A stretch of DNA of 64,000 nucleotides from Zygnema cylindricum (lineage: Eukaryota > Streptophyta > Zygnematophyceae > Zygnematales > Zygnemataceae): positions 84,077 to 148,076 of the forward strand of contig JBBHKE010001989.1 of the NCBI GenBank assembly GCA_037447655.1. Reading direction: 5' to 3'. Position numbers and translations under genes: made by a program. Positions 9,548 through 20,000 of the stretch are shown piece after piece; positions within the stretch are counted from its first letter, which is position 1; each line of letters opens with the position of its first letter. The notes below the pieces were generated by a model that worked only from the letters and a program-made list of their open reading frames with translations, did no database searches and was not told the origin of the DNA.

Positions 9548-10500
9548 GTTCTCGTTATCTTTGACCTTTTTGCAGGAATTGGTACTTCACTTCTTGCTTG
9601 CAATCGGAACGGACTTATAACTAATCATTATAATTCTGTAGATATTGACCTTTTGGCTTGACGTGCTCAGTTGCACCACTGTCAAATCTTGCACAAGCAA
9701 TATCCTCATCTCTTGCCTCATTCCGATTTTCATGACATGCATTTGGCTTTACCATAGGATATCCATCTAATAGGAAATCACCATTAGTTGAAGTTGTAAC
9801 TAATAAATCTCCTTTGGCGGATAGGAATGTCAGGGTATGTCCAAGGTCGGGAAAGGTTTAGGTCTCAGAGATCCACGTACTAAGTTTTTTTTCTAGGTGG
9901 TGCGTCTTATCCACTTCTTCCAAAAATTGAATCGTCCTTTAGGATACATCTTAGAAAATGCCGCAACTTATAATGATCCACGACCCACGGTCGTCGCGGA
10001 TTACAAACGTACTGAATCATTGATTGGACCACCGTTAATTATCGATGTGCACGATATGGTTCACTTGCCCACTCGGTTCGTACGAAGTGGACTAACCTGG
10101 TGGACATGGGCCGTCTTCGAGAGGCCAACCTTGCTGTTCGGCCACCTAATATTTCCATTCAAGATGCACTTCTCCCATTTCATTAGGTCAAACATGCATT
10201 CATACACACTATCCATCTGCTTTTGGTCTTAACATACGTAGTCAGCCACTGCGTGCACTTCCTACACTGGTCGTTTTTCCACACTCTCATGCATATTCAC
10301 AAAACGGACTAGGCATGCTGGAGAATACACATACATGCATCTTAGAAGAACCTACTGCTGCAGAATGAGAACACCTTTTATACTTCATTTCGAGGACCAT
10401 TGCCGCTTCGGGACTCACCGAGCAACAACGGTGCACCTTACTTGGTCGTGTCATGGATCCCCAATCACTATCATTTGTCTTGAGCATGGGTTTTGCAGCC
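9548..10500 (+). pseudogene. Cytosine-5 DNA methyltransferase domain carried by element M
   Basis: This domain would transfer a methyl group from S-adenosylmethionine to cytosine in DNA. C5-methyltransferase motifs occur in the normal order. Motif I is FDLFAGIGTSLLAC (SAM binding, from 9560) and motif II is VDIDLLA. A motif III-like P-x-DIHLI follows. Motif IV is CQGMSKVGKGLGLRDPR with the catalytic Cys codon at 9828. Motif VI is reduced to LENA (ENV in the family, 9951). A target-recognition-like stretch ends in LTWWT. The C-terminal part is PTLVVFPHSHAY then EPTAAE-stop-EHL and SGLTEQQRCTLLG (10230-10450). Stops (near 9659, 9755, 9822, 9888, 10366) and at least two frameshifts make it a pseudogene. 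The first part reads in one frame, motif IV to WWT in a second and the C-terminus in a third. Nothing else I know fits this series of motifs. Confidence 0.85.
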
Positions 10501-10929
10501 GGTTGATACGCATAGAACTATCCGTCTCAACCAACTGGGGGGGGGCATACACCATTTAATACACCATTTAAACACACACCATCCATATCCCCACCTTCTC
10601 TCTGGGGTACAACTTTTCAGCTCGTTCTTTTTCCTTCCTCTACCACGTCTGGCATAGATCACACTATTTATGATTTTTCTGTCCCCAGTAACATGAGTTG
10701 GTCTCTTCCAGAATATGCAGTTGCTAGGTCTTAGGCATCGACACCGGTATCCCCACACTTGACAGCGGCATTTCCGTCTAGAAGTTGACATCATGCAGTA
10801 AACTGTTTGCATCAGCTCCTAGTGGAGTACGAGGTTGGGCACTCTTTAATAGCAGACGAACAACTGGTATTTGTACAGGCTATGGAAGCCATGACCATTA
10901 GCACACCCGAATAACCGTCATGGAAATTC
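10501..10929 (+). other. Linker between methyltransferase and RT in M
   Basis: Broken coding sequence with no recognised domain. A low-complexity G8 run is at 10539. One frame reads towards the RT with several stops (for example VEYEVGHSLIADEQLVFVQ). Confidence 0.4.
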
Positions 10930-11936
10930 TGAACGAGACTAACAAAAACTGAACACGAACTCTTAAATGGAGTCATAAACCGACATATAGACGCGTTTCC
11001 TTTCTCCATGAAGGACTTAGGTCGACAAACCTTTTGCAGAATGTCTATCGACCTAGAGGATGACCAACCCATATTCAAACCCAAACATCCTATATCAAAA
11101 ACTGAATGGGAATCGGTGGACAAACGATGCAAAGAACTAGAAGAGGCAGGTCTGATTTATAGGTTTGACTCCAACTTCGAGGCTCCTACCGTGATGCCTC
11201 GTAAGAAAGACGCGGAGGGGAATTTTATAGAATGTTGCATGTGCGGGGACTATCGAGAACTAAATTCACGTACAATCTAGGACCTACATCCAATGCCTTT
11301 GGCGGAGGATATTTTTGATCATGTCGGAAAAGCTAAGTATTACAACATCCTATATATGCGACGGTGGTTTAACTAAATCGAAATAGAGAAAAAGGAATGA
11401 CACAAGACTACATTTTGGGGAAGTGACGGATGTTGGGATTAGGCAGTTATGCCCTTTGGCATGAAAAATGCACCAGCAATATTCCAGAAAGTAATGGCCT
11501 CACTCTTGGGGGAATGTAAGTTTGCCCATTGCTATATCGACGATTTAATCATCGCTACAGCTATTATAGAAGAACATGTAGTGCATATAGAGTGGGTGTT
11601 GTGGAATTAAAAATGGTAGGAATTAAATGTCATCTTGCCAAATGCACGTTCGAGGCCGAAAGGGTACCTTATCTTGGGCAGTTTTTTTCATATGAGGGAT
11701 TTACTCCGCTAGAAGTCAAAGTGGAAGCAATTAGTAAAATCTCGGCCCTAACGGATTTGACTAGCCTGCGTGAATTCCTGGGTAAGCCAATTATTACCGC
11801 GTTTGTTCCCAGTTTTAGTAAGCTAGCACCTCCACTAAACGAACCCTTGAAGAAATCAGTTCCGTTCACGTGGGGACCCTCAATGAGTAAAGGACACACT
11901 ATCCACTGCTCTCATTTTTCGTCCACCAAATCATAA
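10930..11936 (+). pseudogene. Gypsy reverse transcriptase of M
   Basis: RT copies element RNA into DNA. It opens with ISKTEWESVDKRCKELEEAG and the YRELNSRTI segment, then a stop. KTTFWGSDGCWD and AVMPFGMKNAPAIFQKVM follow, then the active site YIDD at 11533-11544, and the thumb/connection YLGQFF and LREFLG to PFTWG. The wording (PFGMKNAPAIFQ, YIDD) is Ty3/gypsy, not copia (YVDD, LHQMDVKTAFLHG). Stops at 11278, near 11375 and 11398 and a shift after 11570 break it. Confidence 0.85.
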
Positions 11937-12435
11937 ATTACCATTTTGTCTACACACCGACTTTGGTAAGCCGGTATCGCAGCAGTCCTCACCTAATGTT
12001 AAGTCACAGTTGAGGAATATGTGGTGGCCTACGCTAGTAAAAGCAACAATGAAAAGGAATCAAATTACGGTAGTTACGAGGGAGAATGCCTTGTTGTGGT
12101 TTGGGACGTTGTACATTTTCGACACTATCTCTATGGCAAACCTTTCACCCTTCTTACTGACCACCAACCATTGTATTGGCTTATGGCCAATGACAAGCTG
12201 TCTTGCAAATTAGCCCGTTGGGCTATTATTCTACAGGAATGTGATATGGAAAAAATCCATCGACCCGGGCTCCTTAGTTTGAATGCCGACGGCCTCTCAA
12301 AGAATCCTTTGCCTAACTCCATTGATAATGGTGTACGACAGGATTTTGATGAAGAATCAGTTAACTCTCTATCGGCCGAAACGCATCAGATTTACAGTAT
12401 TGCAACTCATACGAATCACAAAACTGAACACGATC
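11937..12435 (+). pseudogene. Gypsy RNase H of M
   Basis: RNase H removes the RNA strand after reverse transcription. LHTDFGKPV gives the first acidic residue. After a frame change, VAYASKSNNEKESNYG, EGECLVVVWDVVHFRHYLYG, LLTDHQPLYWL and GLLSLNADGLSKNPLP follow the gypsy pattern to the tether that precedes integrase. The frame from 12021 is open for 179 codons. Confidence 0.85.
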
Positions 12436-13423
12436 CATGGCGAGTCAGCTCTTTGATTCTTTTTCTATTTACTCACTCTTTTCGAAGAGCACCCTACCAA
12501 TGGAAGAGGAGCGTGTTTGTAAGAGAGCCCAAAGTTACTTATGGAGGGGGTGCTCCCTAATTCGTCTTCTTTTAGATGGAAGTCATCCGCATATTCCTCG
12601 GCGAACGGAGCGACTCTCCCTTATTAACCAGATTCATAATGACCTTGGACACTACGGTACTAAGCGTACCTTGAGTTTTGTAAAGGCGCGCTATTAGTGG
12701 TCAGGCATGCACGGCGATGTGGCGTTTGTGTTGCAGGAATGCAACACATGTGATCGGTTACGAACCTCATTTTCTAACTGGCAGACTACTCCTCAACCCT
12801 TGCCTATTCAAAGGCTCTTCTACAGATGGTCGTGTGACTTGGCAGGTCCCTTTCCAATTTTTGGAAAGGGCAAGCAACACATTATGAGAATGATCAAGAA
12901 TTTCAGCAAATGGGTGGAAGTTGTGGCACTCTCACAGAAAACTGCCAAACTTACCACCGCAGCTTTCAAAGAGCATGTGCTTCTCCGATACGGAGCCCCC
13001 GCAGAAGTACTTACCGACCAAGGAACCGAGTTCCGCGGCAAATTTCAAGAGATGCCGGACGAGGTGTTAATCGATCACCGGTGGACGAGCCGAGATCATC
13101 CTCAAGCAGACGGTTTGGCAGAGAGAGATGTACAAACCTTTAAGCGTGCTTTGCGTAAACATTGCTTGGAAAAACAGATTACGGTGTGGGATGAATCATT
13201 GGGATATATTGCCATGGGTTATCGCGTGTCTGTACAGGCCAGCCTGGCAAATTTCAACCCCTATTATGTGTTGTTTTGTCGAAAACCACTATTAGGTAGG
13301 AATGTACAGAAAGCCGCGAGCTTACCTCTACCTCTTATGTCTGATTCTCTGTTTTTGGAAGAACTAACTAACCGAGCGCTGCTTTTTGCAAGAGAAATGC
13401 CCATGGCTTTTGAAAACTTGTAG
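12436..13423 (+). pseudogene. Gypsy integrase of M
   Basis: Integrase inserts the cDNA into host DNA. The HHCC zinc domain is visible (HNDLGHYGTKRTLSFVKARY, then CNTCDRL). The catalytic core has D in CDLAGPFP, D in LTDQGTEF, and the region SRDHPQADGLAERDVQTFKR with the expected acidic residue, all in one 238-codon frame (12707-13423). This is the least damaged part of M. A stop at 12695 separates it from the zinc domain. Confidence 0.88.
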
Positions 13424-13706
13424 ATTGCCCAACATCGCGACTCTTTACGGTTTGCGACGACTCGAAGTGGCAGCTACCAGCCACAACAAAAACCCTTTCG
13501 GGTGGGGGATTACGTTTATTTACGACGGTAAACATTTGTCACACTCGACACGGACGTTTCAGCTCACATTCTCAAAATTACAAAAATCGACACTAATGGT
13601 TTATCAAGCCTACAAGGGGCCGACACACAAACTCTGCGGGAGCATTCCAAAAATTATGCTCTATGCTACTTACCCGATCTATACCACAACATGAGCCCAT
13701 GGCGGA
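13424..13706 (+). pseudogene. Post-integrase C-terminal domain of M
   Basis: After a stop the frame continues with QHRDSLRFATTRSG, then QQKPFRVGDYVYLRR, a GPY/F-type or SH3-like DNA-binding tail common after gypsy integrases. Further on come LSSLQGADTQTLREHSKNY and LCYLPDL. I see no clear chromodomain aromatic cage; the PHD finger that follows sits where a chromodomain usually lies. Confidence 0.6.
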
Positions 13707-13865
13707 TGCCAATTTGCCGAGGCCATTGAGTGGCAGTTATACCGACGCTCTGATGGAGAAATGACTATACTTCTCTGTGACTATTAGAATTTGGAATTCC
13801 ATATGGAGTGTTTGGTTCAACCTCTGAACACTATCCCGGTTTGACTATGGTTTTGCCACGCGTGT
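13707..13865 (+). pseudogene. PHD zinc finger at the C-terminus of M pol
   Basis: PHD fingers are C4HC3 zinc modules that read histone H3 tails. Visible in one frame: a first Cys (13707), DGEMTILLCD, a position where the fourth ligand has become a stop (TAG), EFHMECLVQPLNTIP, then a stop and LWFCHACH (last Cys codon 13863). Six of eight ligands are present (C, C, H, C, C, C) with normal spacing and the conserved aromatic before the last CxxC. Two stops make it dead in this copy. A chromatin reader after integrase fits integration-site choice, as chromodomains do in chromoviruses; that role is inferred. Confidence 0.72.
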
Positions 13866-13904
13866 CACGACCTATCGCTTGTCCTTACTCGCTCCCCCGC
13901 AGGC

Positions 13905-13926
13905 TAAGGAGCTGGGGGGGGAAGAA
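13905..13926 (+). promoter_or_regulatory. Candidate polypurine tract of M
   Basis: A purine-only stretch around a run of eight G, broken only by CT, lies shortly before the candidate LTR. This position and composition suit a plus-strand primer. Confidence 0.45.
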
Positions 13927-13944
13927 ATTCCATCCTTACTTACC

Positions 13945-14168
13945 TGATCTTGCTTTGACTTTTGTTTACTTTGCTTAGTCCATTTGTTTGGCATGTTTTA
14001 TCTTTTCGGGCAGATTTATTTATTGTTTCTTGCGGTATATATGCTATGTACTCTGGTTGTCCTCGCGGATATTGTACATATGTAATGCTTATCCATTTTC
14101 GGGTGTTTATCGGAGACCGAAACTGGATTTGATGCATGCCATTCACGGTTGTACTCTTATGCACAACA
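13945..14168 (+). repeat. Candidate 224-bp LTR of M, copy 1
   Basis: It runs from TGATCTTGC to GCACAACA (TG...CA) with an internal TATATATG. An equally long copy (TGACCTTGC to GCACGACA) is at 15125-15348. Similarity also extends about 18 bp upstream of both copies, so the left edge is uncertain. Confidence 0.5.
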
Positions 14169-15124
14169 GTTGTCATGGCGTAAGACGTCGGCGGGTAATA
14201 TTAATTAGTCATATACTAATTGACGTATAGGTGACATTACAGGTTCATATCCGAGAGTATAGCTTGAGATACAGACGGGACAAAGACCGGATTATACTCA
14301 CGTACGGCATAGTGGGAACACTATGTGGAATCAGCGTGGAACTAGACTACGATACGACATCGGATTTCAAACGGCTCAAAACGTGACAGATGTCTGAAAA
14401 CATGAACCCTCGGAGGTTCATGCATTATTTTTGCTTAGCTTAGGGAGGGTTTTCATTCTCGAGGTGTAGATGTAAGGCATTACAAGGCTGCCACGTAGCG
14501 TTTGTCTCTAAAAACTGGCAGCGTTTGAACATCGAAACCTGCATGCTCAGGGACATATACAAATTAGTGTGGCTATATGGTTAGCTAAAGCATAGGATAA
14601 ATGCCATTTGACATTTTAGAAACTGTTGCAAATTAAAAACGTGAATCCAACATTAGAAGTTTGTTGTTTCATGCAGGCGTTTTTCTCGGGATATGTCAAA
14701 CTGTTTGATAGTTAGGGTTTCATCTAAGTGTTTTAGTGACAGGCTAGTTTGAAGTTAAGGTTTCTAAAAAGGCTCATAGTTTGATGCTGGTGAACTATCT
14801 CTGAGCTCCATATTCTCTCTTGTAACAAGTCCTTACATAATCTACTGGCCTAATCCGGCCTTTAAGGTTTCCCTTCTGACTATTGTCTACTTGCTGTGGT
14901 GTGCGACTTGTGTTTTGTAGAATTTGTGCTTTCTTGCTGTCAAAGTGCTCACTGTACAGGCTAGCTCTCCTCCTGTTTGGCTTTGTGGGAATGCCGGCTA
15001 TCTCGGCTCCTTCGTCCAATTAAAGAAGGGTTTTGGTCCGCTGGTGGGACTCTTGTAAGGGATATTGAAAGACTTCAGGGCCTAGTGGCTACTATCGCAA
15101 ATGAAAATCCCATTCTTACATACC
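14169..15124. other. Sequence between the two candidate LTRs of M
   Basis: About 950 bp with no recognised gene. A short open frame (14977-15171) matches nothing I know. It may be a remnant of a second, internally deleted copy sharing copy 1 as its 5' LTR. Confidence 0.35.
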
Positions 15125-15348
15125 TGACCTTGCTTTGTCTTTTGTTTATTTTGCTTAGTCCATTTGTTTAGCATGTTTTGTGTTTTCGGGTAGATACATT
15201 CATTTCTTCTTGCGTTATATATGCTTTGTACTGTGGTTGTGGTCGCGTATACTGTACATATGTAATGCTTATCCATTTTCTGGTGTTTATCAGCGACCCA
15301 AGCTGGATTTGATGCATGCCATTCACGGTTGTACTGTCATGCACGACA
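15125..15348 (+). repeat. Candidate 224-bp LTR of M, copy 2
   Basis: Direct repeat of 13945-14168. It ends in GACA exactly where the minus-strand RT sequence of gypsy element L begins (15349), which supports this as the true right end of M inside L. Confidence 0.52.
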
Positions 15349-15926
15349 TATCTTTCACCGTAATCTTGTTTAGACTACAATAACCGACACACATTTTCAA
15401 CGTTTAGTCCTCTTTTTGACGAAGAGAACTGGTGCTCCGTATGGTGATGAAGGATTACATCCATGTTCAAGATTAATAACATGTTCCACATCTCGGGAAG
15501 GTGGCCTCCTTGAGGGAAAACATCTCTAAATTCAAAATTTTAATCTTTAACAACAACATCTGATGTATTAATGTCAATTACAAAATCAGATTTCTGTTTT
15601 TCAAGATTTTTAGTTGTGTTTGATTTAGGAATAACATTAATGTTAATGTTTTTTCCACCTGTTCATCAATAACTCCCTCAGTTACTAATAACAAGAAAGC
15701 ATGATTTGTTTTATCTTTTTATGTTTTTTAAATTGTTTAGCAGAATTCAAATCTTCTACTCCCAATTTGGTTATGTTATTCATATGATTCCTATGCAACT
15801 TCTTCGAAGGTAATGGATGCAAAAACTTCCAACCGTTTTCATACTTCACTCTCAAGGTATTAGTTTCCCAATTAATTTGAAGGTTATTTTTAGTGTACCA
15901 AGGCTTTCCCAGTATTACCTCCTGAC
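15349..15926 (-). pseudogene. Element L fragment 4: protease C-terminus and RT start
   Basis: The minus strand continues gypsy element L after the C insertion. EVILGKPWYTKNNLQINW is the C-terminal half of a gypsy retropepsin. A linker follows, then RT beginning with FRDVFPQGGHLP-like, SSPYGAPVLFVKK and a broken YRSLNKITVKD-like segment. It stops abruptly at 15349 where M begins. Its N-terminal protease half is at 22390-22757, on the other side of element C. Confidence 0.78.
15922..15926. repeat. Target-site duplication of element C, left copy
   Basis: CTGAC here against CTCAC at 22390-22394, directly outside the two LTRs. Four of five bases agree, consistent with an aged 5-bp copia duplication. 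Confidence 0.6.
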
Positions 15927-16993
15927 TGAAACTTTGAGACCTCCATAAGTCCTTAGAGTGGACAGCTTCCAAGAAGCCTCTAGGATAATCCTGACCCCTT
16001 TATGTTTCAGCAAAAATAACTCCCACCCTGGCAGACAAAAACTCTGACCACCTGCACCCTTGTGAAGGCAAGACTCTCGTGAGTTGATAGCAAAAAGAAT
16101 CTCTAAATTTGCTCCCCTGAGCAGTATGTTATGGAGGGTCAAAGTTGACCTTTTGTACTGAAGCTCTCTGGGAGAGAGGGTCCTATCTCCTAATTTTTCT
16201 AAGTCCTATCTCTCTCACAGACTCTATCTACTGATGTACGGAGCCAATCAGATTACACTTCCATACACAAAAGTACAACTGCCGGTGAACTTTCTGTACG
16301 AACATTGTACGACATGGCCTAAATGTCGACACGGGGTATATCTCAATTCACTCCCTTAATCCTCGGAGATGCCGCGATCCAATGTCATTTCGCCACGTGT
16401 CATCCGATGTGGCGATGACCAAGAACCGCCGAAATCCTCTTCCGCGATCTCGGCGTTTAATTCCGGCCGTCTGATTAAATTCACATTTAATCGTAGCCGT
16501 AATAAATACATGCGCGCTATTCGTTTCGCTTAAGAAATAAATGCGCGGTATTTGTTTCTTATCCGTACTGTAATCCGTACTTTTACATTAATGGATCTAT
16601 GTCTTCCGTAAACAGTTTCAGTTATATGAATAATCCTACGTGTTAATGTTTAGGTAAGTATCAAACCCTTTAGTACGTAACACTAGGTCTAGACTTAACG
16701 GATAAGGCTACCGGCTACCGGCAACTTACCGTCCGGCAGGTACCAAGATCAAATCCTGGAGGTATCACATATACTTTTAGTAAATAAACCCCTAATGGTA
16801 AATAAACTAATATTTATATCACGTAAACCTCTGGATAGCCTAGGTAGCCATGGCTCTAGCTTCCTCTCCAATTTCTCAGTGACTGCGAAAAGTTTGAGAG
16901 TTGGAGAGAGAAGTTAGAGGTAGACTGCCTCGGCTTCTTTCTATATTTCTATTCAAACCTAGAAAATACTTTAAAAGACCATTAATTTCTACA
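15927..16993 (-). repeat. 3' LTR of element C
   Basis: On the plus strand it runs from TGAAACTTTG to TTTCTACA. The minus-strand polypurine stretch AATAAGGGGAG lies just inside (about 16994-17004). Confidence 0.9.
16689..16760 (+). other. tRNA-like module in C 3' LTR (antisense to element)
   Basis: A-box match TAGACTTAACGG and B-box-like AGATCAAATCC about 55 nt apart on the plus strand. Confidence 0.55.
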
Positions 16994-17006
16994 CTCCCCT
17001 TATTTT

Positions 17007-20000
17007 CTAGTCAATCTTTAATTTCAGACCACACTTCTCCCTGCAGAAAATTAGCTTAAGGGAAGGCACAGGTTTGGTCATCATATCTGCTACCATCTCA
17101 CTATCTGGTCGGTACTCTAAACTGATTATTTTGTTTTCTACTTTCTCTCTAACAAAGTTGAGTCTAATGTCCATGTGTTTGGCTTTAAAATGATGTTTAC
17201 GATTGGCAAAAATAGCGATTGCTGCCTGATTATCACAAAATATTTTCAGCACACCACTCTTAAGGTGACCAAGCTCACCAAGCAAAGACTTGACCCACAT
17301 CAATTATTTTACAACAGAGCAAGAGGCCATATACTCAGCCTCCATGGTGGACTGAGCAATAACTTTTTGTTGTTTGCTACTCCAACAGCAAGCCCCATCA
17401 CCCACATATAATACATATCCAAAAGTGCATCTCCTCATCGGAGCATCACCATAACTGGCATCACTCCAAGTAGTGATGTCAGTATTCTCCCCACCCAAAT
17501 GCAACCATAGATCCCTAGTTCCTATCAAATATCTAAGGACTCTCTTAGCTGCCACCCAATCCTTCTTAGTGGGAGCATTTAGACTTCTACTCAGCACTCC
17601 TAAAGCTGCAGCTAAATCCGGCCGGGTACAATTCATAAAATAGATTAGACTTCCCACTACTTGCCTGTAAGGAATAGTCTGCATGAACTTCTGTTCATCA
17701 GGAGATAATTCCTTGTCTAAGACTATGACTCCTTCTTCCTCACTCCCCTCACTTCCCTTCTTCAACTCCATTGGAGTTGTACAACTATTAACTTTATCCA
17801 TTTGAAATTTTTCAAGCATGTTCCCTATTGCTTCCTTTTGAGTCAGTTTTATAATTTTCCTTTTCCGGTCTCTCTCTACTTGAATTCCCAAATTATATTT
17901 TGCTTCCACCATATCCTTCATTTCAAATCTCCCATTAAGATCGGTTTTCAGTTTATTAATTTTTTCCATTGATTTACTTAAAACAAGCAAATCATCAACA
18001 TAAATTGCAATAAATACAAAACCCTCCTCATCTTCGAAAACATAGATTGAGTGATCTGAGCTGATCCGAATATATCCCAGACCGGTAAGAAACTCATCAA
18101 GCTTCTTATTCCATTATCGAGGCGCTAGTTTCAAACCATAAAGAGATTTAACCAGCCGACATACCTTACTCTCCTCTCCTTCCTCCACAAAACCTTCGGG
18201 TTGTCGCATGAAGATCTCCTCTTCCAATTCTCCATGCAAAAAGGCTGTCTTGATGTCCATCTGGTGCACTTCCATGTCTTCCGCTGCTGCTAAACTGAGA
18301 AGTATGCGGACGGAGGGAAATCTGACCACCGGGGCAAAGGTTTCCTCGTAGTCAATTCCCTCTTTTTGTGTAAATCCCTTTGCCACTAATCTAGCCTTGT
18401 AGCGCTCAATTGTGTTATCTGGGTTCAGTTTTAATTTGAAAACCTACTTACAACCGATTGGTTTTCGGTTAGGTGGACAATCCACCAGCTCCCAAGTATC
18501 GGCTGCCATGATTGAGGCCATCTCCTCATTGATGGCTGTCTTCCACCGGTTTCTTTCTGGACAAGTCATCGCCTCTCCATAAGTTTGAGGTTCATCTTGA
18601 GGAGATAGTTTAGTTACCTTGTTATTAACCTGTTTTTCTTGCAGTCTTTTGCTACTTCTCCTCCCCCCCTCAAAATCTGAGGCCGGAATAGATGGTTCTC
18701 GTGGATTTTTTCGAACAAACTCGGCTTCTCCCCTATCCCTTGATTCTGAATCAATTTCCACCACGTCTTCGGCTTCGGGTAGAGTTGTCACTGGAGTTTC
18801 CACAGCCGAGTCCTTTTCGTTCTGATTTGTTCCTGCAAAAATGTCATCTTCTCTAAAACCTGGATAGTTAGGAAGCTCAAAGTCATCGGAATTTTTTGAT
18901 TCAAATCTGATTTTTACTGACTTCGTATATTTGAAGGGATCCACAGACTTTCCTTCATCCATAACTACTAGATGCTTTACTAGGATTATATCTTCCCTTT
19001 TTAGATCATAAACTCTATATCCTTTAACATCCTCATCATATCCTAATAAGTATCCTGGTTTTCCTTTAGGATCTAGCTTCCAATTGGACCGTTCAGTATC
19101 TAGACTGAACACTTGACTGCCGAAAACCTTTAAGTGAGATATGTCTGGTTTCCGGCCTGTCCATCTCTCATAAGGTGTTTGATCCTTTATAGCTGAAGTA
19201 AGAACTCTATTCTTGAGGTAATTAGCACAGTTCATTGATCTGCCCAAAACCTATTTCCTATCTTTTTATCTGACAACATACTTCTAGCACTATCACTTAG
19301 TGTTCTGTTTAACCTTTCAGCTACCCCATTCTGTTCCGGATTTTCTGGAACTGTCTTTTGGTGTTGGACCCCATCTTCCCTCAAAAAATCCTCAAACTAG
19401 TTAGAAGTATACTCTCCACCATTTTCACTCCTTACTCTCTTGATTCGAGTTTCATGGAGTTTTTCGCTCCAAGCTTTATATTGTTTAAAACAATCCTGAG
19501 CTTCTGACTTGTTTTTCAAAAAATACACCCGGGAATACCGAGACCAATCATCAGTTATAGTCATCATAAATCTCTTCCTCCCCGGTGAGGGCACTTTAGC
19601 CGGTCCCCAAATATATGTGTGTACTAGATCTATAATTTTTTCTCCCTTATAGGTGGCGATTTTAGGAAAGTGTAATCTGTGTGCTTTACCTTGAGCACAT
19701 CCACTACAATCACTTATATCATCACTCTCACTGAACTGAATCCCTTCCACCACTCCCATCTTTTTCATCTCTCTTAACTTATCTAGATTCACATGCCCAA
19801 GCCTCTTATGCCACATCATAATATCATGAACACTAGCATAATAAAGTTTCTTCGTTTCATTACTTAAGATCATCCTAAACATCCCATGGCTACCTTTCTC
19901 AGCAATGAAATAGACATCCTCCTCAAAACTAGCAGTAAAGACTCCTTCCCTAGTGCTAGTGAAAAAACCCTTATCATCTAATACAGATGTAGAGATAAGA

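Larger units (their letters stand above)
9354..15348 (+). mobile_element. Ty3/gypsy element M with DNA methyltransferase and PHD finger (left part missing)
   Basis: The plus-strand order is cytosine-5 methyltransferase, linker, gypsy RT, RNase H, integrase, post-integrase domain, PHD finger, polypurine run, and a candidate 224-bp LTR. RT before RNase H before integrase identifies Ty3/gypsy. Gag and protease are absent: sequence left of 9354 was displaced by the A-B copia pair. Many stops and frameshifts show it is old. The methyltransferase and PHD lie on the same strand, in series with the pol domains, which argues for cargo of the polyprotein and not a chance neighbour. Confidence 0.85.

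Noticed and set aside
14977-15171. Small ORF in the M 3' region
   Set aside because: It overlaps the start of the repeated LTR copy and matches no family I know.
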